Assembly (NCBI GenBank): GCA_028023455.1
Contig: JAQFVV010000049.1
Location: 3,220,536-3,284,535 of the forward strand
Length of the DNA stretch: 64,000 bases
Source of the DNA: Epiperipatus broadwayi
Lineage: Eukaryota > Onychophora > Udeonychophora > Euonychophora > Peripatidae
Reading direction: 5' to 3'
The notes under the pieces were generated by a model, which ran no database searches, had not been told where the DNA came from, and was given only the letters and a program-made list of their open reading frames with translations. Position numbers and translations under genes: made by a program. This document shows, piece after piece, positions 61,743 through 64,000 of the stretch (position 1 is the stretch's first letter; the number at the start of each line of letters is the position of its first letter).

Positions 61743-62784
61743 CTATATACATGTATTTGATGACTATAGCATTTTTAAAACTTGAAATATATACATATAT
61801 GTGTTTGAAAAGTATGTGAAATGTCTAAAAAATATAATTAATACTAAAATTTCAATAATGAAGTCTTTATAGCCATTTTAAAGTAAATATATTCTAATGG
61901 ACTAAAAATGATAATCCTGTGCGAAGCTTGGAATGAAATCTAATATCTTAATGAAGATAAATTAAAAACTATCTTCAGGATAAGATTCATCAATCAATAA
62001 AAAGCTTTCAACACAAAAAAATGTCAATCAGGATAAAATTAAACTGTCAAGTATTTTGAGAAAAATTATATTTAGATTAAAATCTTTATTTTATTAAATA
62101 CTCATAAATTTAAAACCTTGTGTAGTTTAGAATCTTGCCATTTATTTATTGATAATGATAACAAATTATAGCATAATGATTTCTGATATTCCTTTAAGTA
62201 ACAGCGAAAGATTATTAATAAGAGTAGGAATAATATCTGTAAACAAATTTGACTACTATTTTGCACTCAAAAGTTATGAAAATGAAATTTAGTCTTAATA
62301 AAATACGACTTTTCATTATTTTTATGATATTATAAACTCTAGAAATCATTAACACATATATAGTCATTCTAAGTATAAAATGATCGGATAAATTGGTAAA
62401 AGTAAATTATTCATTAATAGAATTACAGAATTGGACACAGGACTTTACTGACTTAATTGAAAAGCTTATCTTAAGAAAGCAAGCCTTGATTTTTAGAACT
62501 TTTTCCATTGGATTAAAATTTAACTATATAAATAGTGAAAGCGAATAAATGTAGTTGAATAATCTGAAATTCTATTTCTATCATCTTAGCAAAACATAGT
62601 TATTAAAATTTTAATTATAAAAGATTATAATAAAATCAGTTGAAAAACATTTAAATTAGAAGTTCTACAAAATAAGGTCTACTGCTTAAAATGTGTTCTT
62701 TGATTCAAAATTAATCAGTATAGGTATACAAATATTTTTTTTCAATTATATCATTTATCAATCTCCCTTCAACTGTATATTTTA
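61743..62784. other. AT-rich spacer
   Basis: Nothing recognised. Confidence 0.5.
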
Positions 62785-63190
62785 TCTCATATAACCAATA
62801 CACATGGCAGCCACATGTGAAAAAGATAAATGATCTCCAATATACTTATTTTGTGTTGAGCCAGCACTTATCCATTGATCATAATCGTAATCACCCCCAC
62901 ACACATATATAATCAGTGCTTGGTTTATATTAAAATAGAAAATCTTCAAACTTAAATGGACAGGCTTCAATGTATTCCACTCTCCAACTGGTTTGAAGAT
63001 TTGCTATCTTAATATAAACTGAACCCTGATTACATATCAGTGAGAGATGATGATCTGGATTAATAGATGAGTGCTAGTTCAGCATGAATATCATTTATAT
63101 TTTTCACATGTGTGGTCATGTGCATCCGTTGTATGAGATAAATAGCTGAACAGAGATTGAAAGTCTGCATTCAAACCCCCTATAATTACA
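62785..63190. repeat. Foldback repeat, family E, copy 2
   Basis: Inverted arms at about 62785-62842 (CACATGTGAAAAAGATAAATG) and 63090-63180 (CATTTATATTTTTCACATG, GTTGTATGAGATAAATAGC). Both match family E copy 1 at 27.14-27.36 kb. The right arm ends GCATTCAAACCCCC, B-box-like. The spacer of about 250 bp is unique here. Confidence 0.7.
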
Positions 63191-64000
63191 TTTAAATTCT
63201 AAGGATATGAATTATATTTGTATTTCAAATTATATCTTCTATAGGATTCCTCATTTGAGAGGATATCTTCAGATCAAAGCCTCCCACATTTTTCTCTTCT
63301 ATATATCATTATTCACAAATGCCTCTGATAGATCCTTCCTTCTTGTCAGATCTTTTTTTATATATCATTTCCTTAGCCTGTCTCTGTTTTTCTTCCCTCT
63401 AATAAAATTTTAAAGATAAGTCACTGATATGAAAAATTAACATACAAAATAAATGGTTCCAACTATATTCTTGATTTCCATATCTGCGATTTTGGTTATC
63501 CACATTTCAAAAAATACTAAATAAAATTATTAGAGATTAATAAAAAAAATAAATTTAATTATTCTAAACTTGATTTTTTTGTATTTCATAATGCGCTGAG
63601 CATTGCAAAATATTACAAGTAAAACACTGATATAATTTTTTCCAATAAATATTTATATTTACAAAATTGATTTATATTGGAATACCTGAAAAAAATAATT
63701 TGCTAATATAAATATATATTAAATTAATTTAAACGTTTTGGATAATTCAGTGTAAAATTTAGAAGGACTATAAAAATTTCATATAACTTTAGAACAATAA
63801 TAGTAGATGGTGAATTAGTATATGAGTATAACAGTAAATGTTTTTAGATGATATAGATTTGACGTTGAATTTGGAATTTCCTAGAAAGCAAATTATTTTA
63901 TCTATCTTATAGATTTTTTTTTCTTAAAAAACACACACACACACAAAAGGAGGAATAAGAAAATAATTTTTAATTATCTTGGAAAATGTTTCCTTTATAA
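63191..64000. other. AT-rich end of window
   Basis: A (CA)n tract lies at about 63930-63945. The frame 63207-63413 looks like noise. Confidence 0.5.

Overview
The window looks like a gene-poor, intron-like or intergenic stretch of an animal nuclear genome. By eye it is about three quarters A+T. It carries degenerate non-LTR retrotransposons, Penelope-like elements (PLEs), a Ty3/Gypsy pol remnant, tRNA-like SINE-type sequences, MITEs and many (TAA)n, (TA)n, (CA)n and (TG)n microsatellites. There are no operons, ribosome binding sites or dense ORFs. The mix fits an invertebrate such as a mollusc, cnidarian or flatworm, but I cannot choose a phylum from the sequence. No intact host protein-coding gene is visible. 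The best host candidates are one terminal-exon-like ORF on the minus strand (about 23.75-23.94 kb), a promoter-like cluster (44.38-44.64 kb) and a GC/CpG-richer island with short ORFs (27.9-29.35 kb).

Layout. 1-8.5 kb: a 290-bp-arm palindrome; a nearly full-length LINE (endonuclease, reverse transcriptase, cysteine-rich tail, (TAA)n tail); a CR1/L2-like RT fragment on minus; a PLE-terminal fragment around a (TAA)n block. 8.8-9.8 kb: a near-identical 0.41-kb tandem duplication headed by a perfect hairpin; a related hairpin with perfect 70-bp arms lies at 21.4 kb. 12.2-18.2 kb: a cluster of PLE copies, each folded back on its own 3' end; the best (16.8-18.2 kb) keeps the YVDD RT block and a GIY-YIG-type tail. 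19.4-21.0 kb: a second LINE of the same family on minus, bounded by a 15-bp target-site duplication. 25.3-27.4 kb: palindromic repeats and a PLE RT fragment split by a TA-flanked MITE. 31.4-31.8 kb: an RTE-like LINE 3' fragment on minus. 34.2-35.3 kb: a Gypsy integrase remnant. 36.3-39 kb: more inverted repeats. 48.96-49.91 kb: a DNA transposon with terminal inverted repeats. 52.3-53.7 kb: a composite inverted/direct repeat. 61.5-63.2 kb: two more foldback repeats. The rest is AT-rich sequence in which I see nothing.

The most interesting theme is the density of long inverted repeats (about fifteen in 64 kb). Several are PLEs that carry an inverted copy of their own 3' terminus at the 5' side. 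A short hairpin motif resembling the 3' half of a hammerhead ribozyme recurs in two of these elements with different stem sequences but conserved flanks, which suggests selection on RNA structure.
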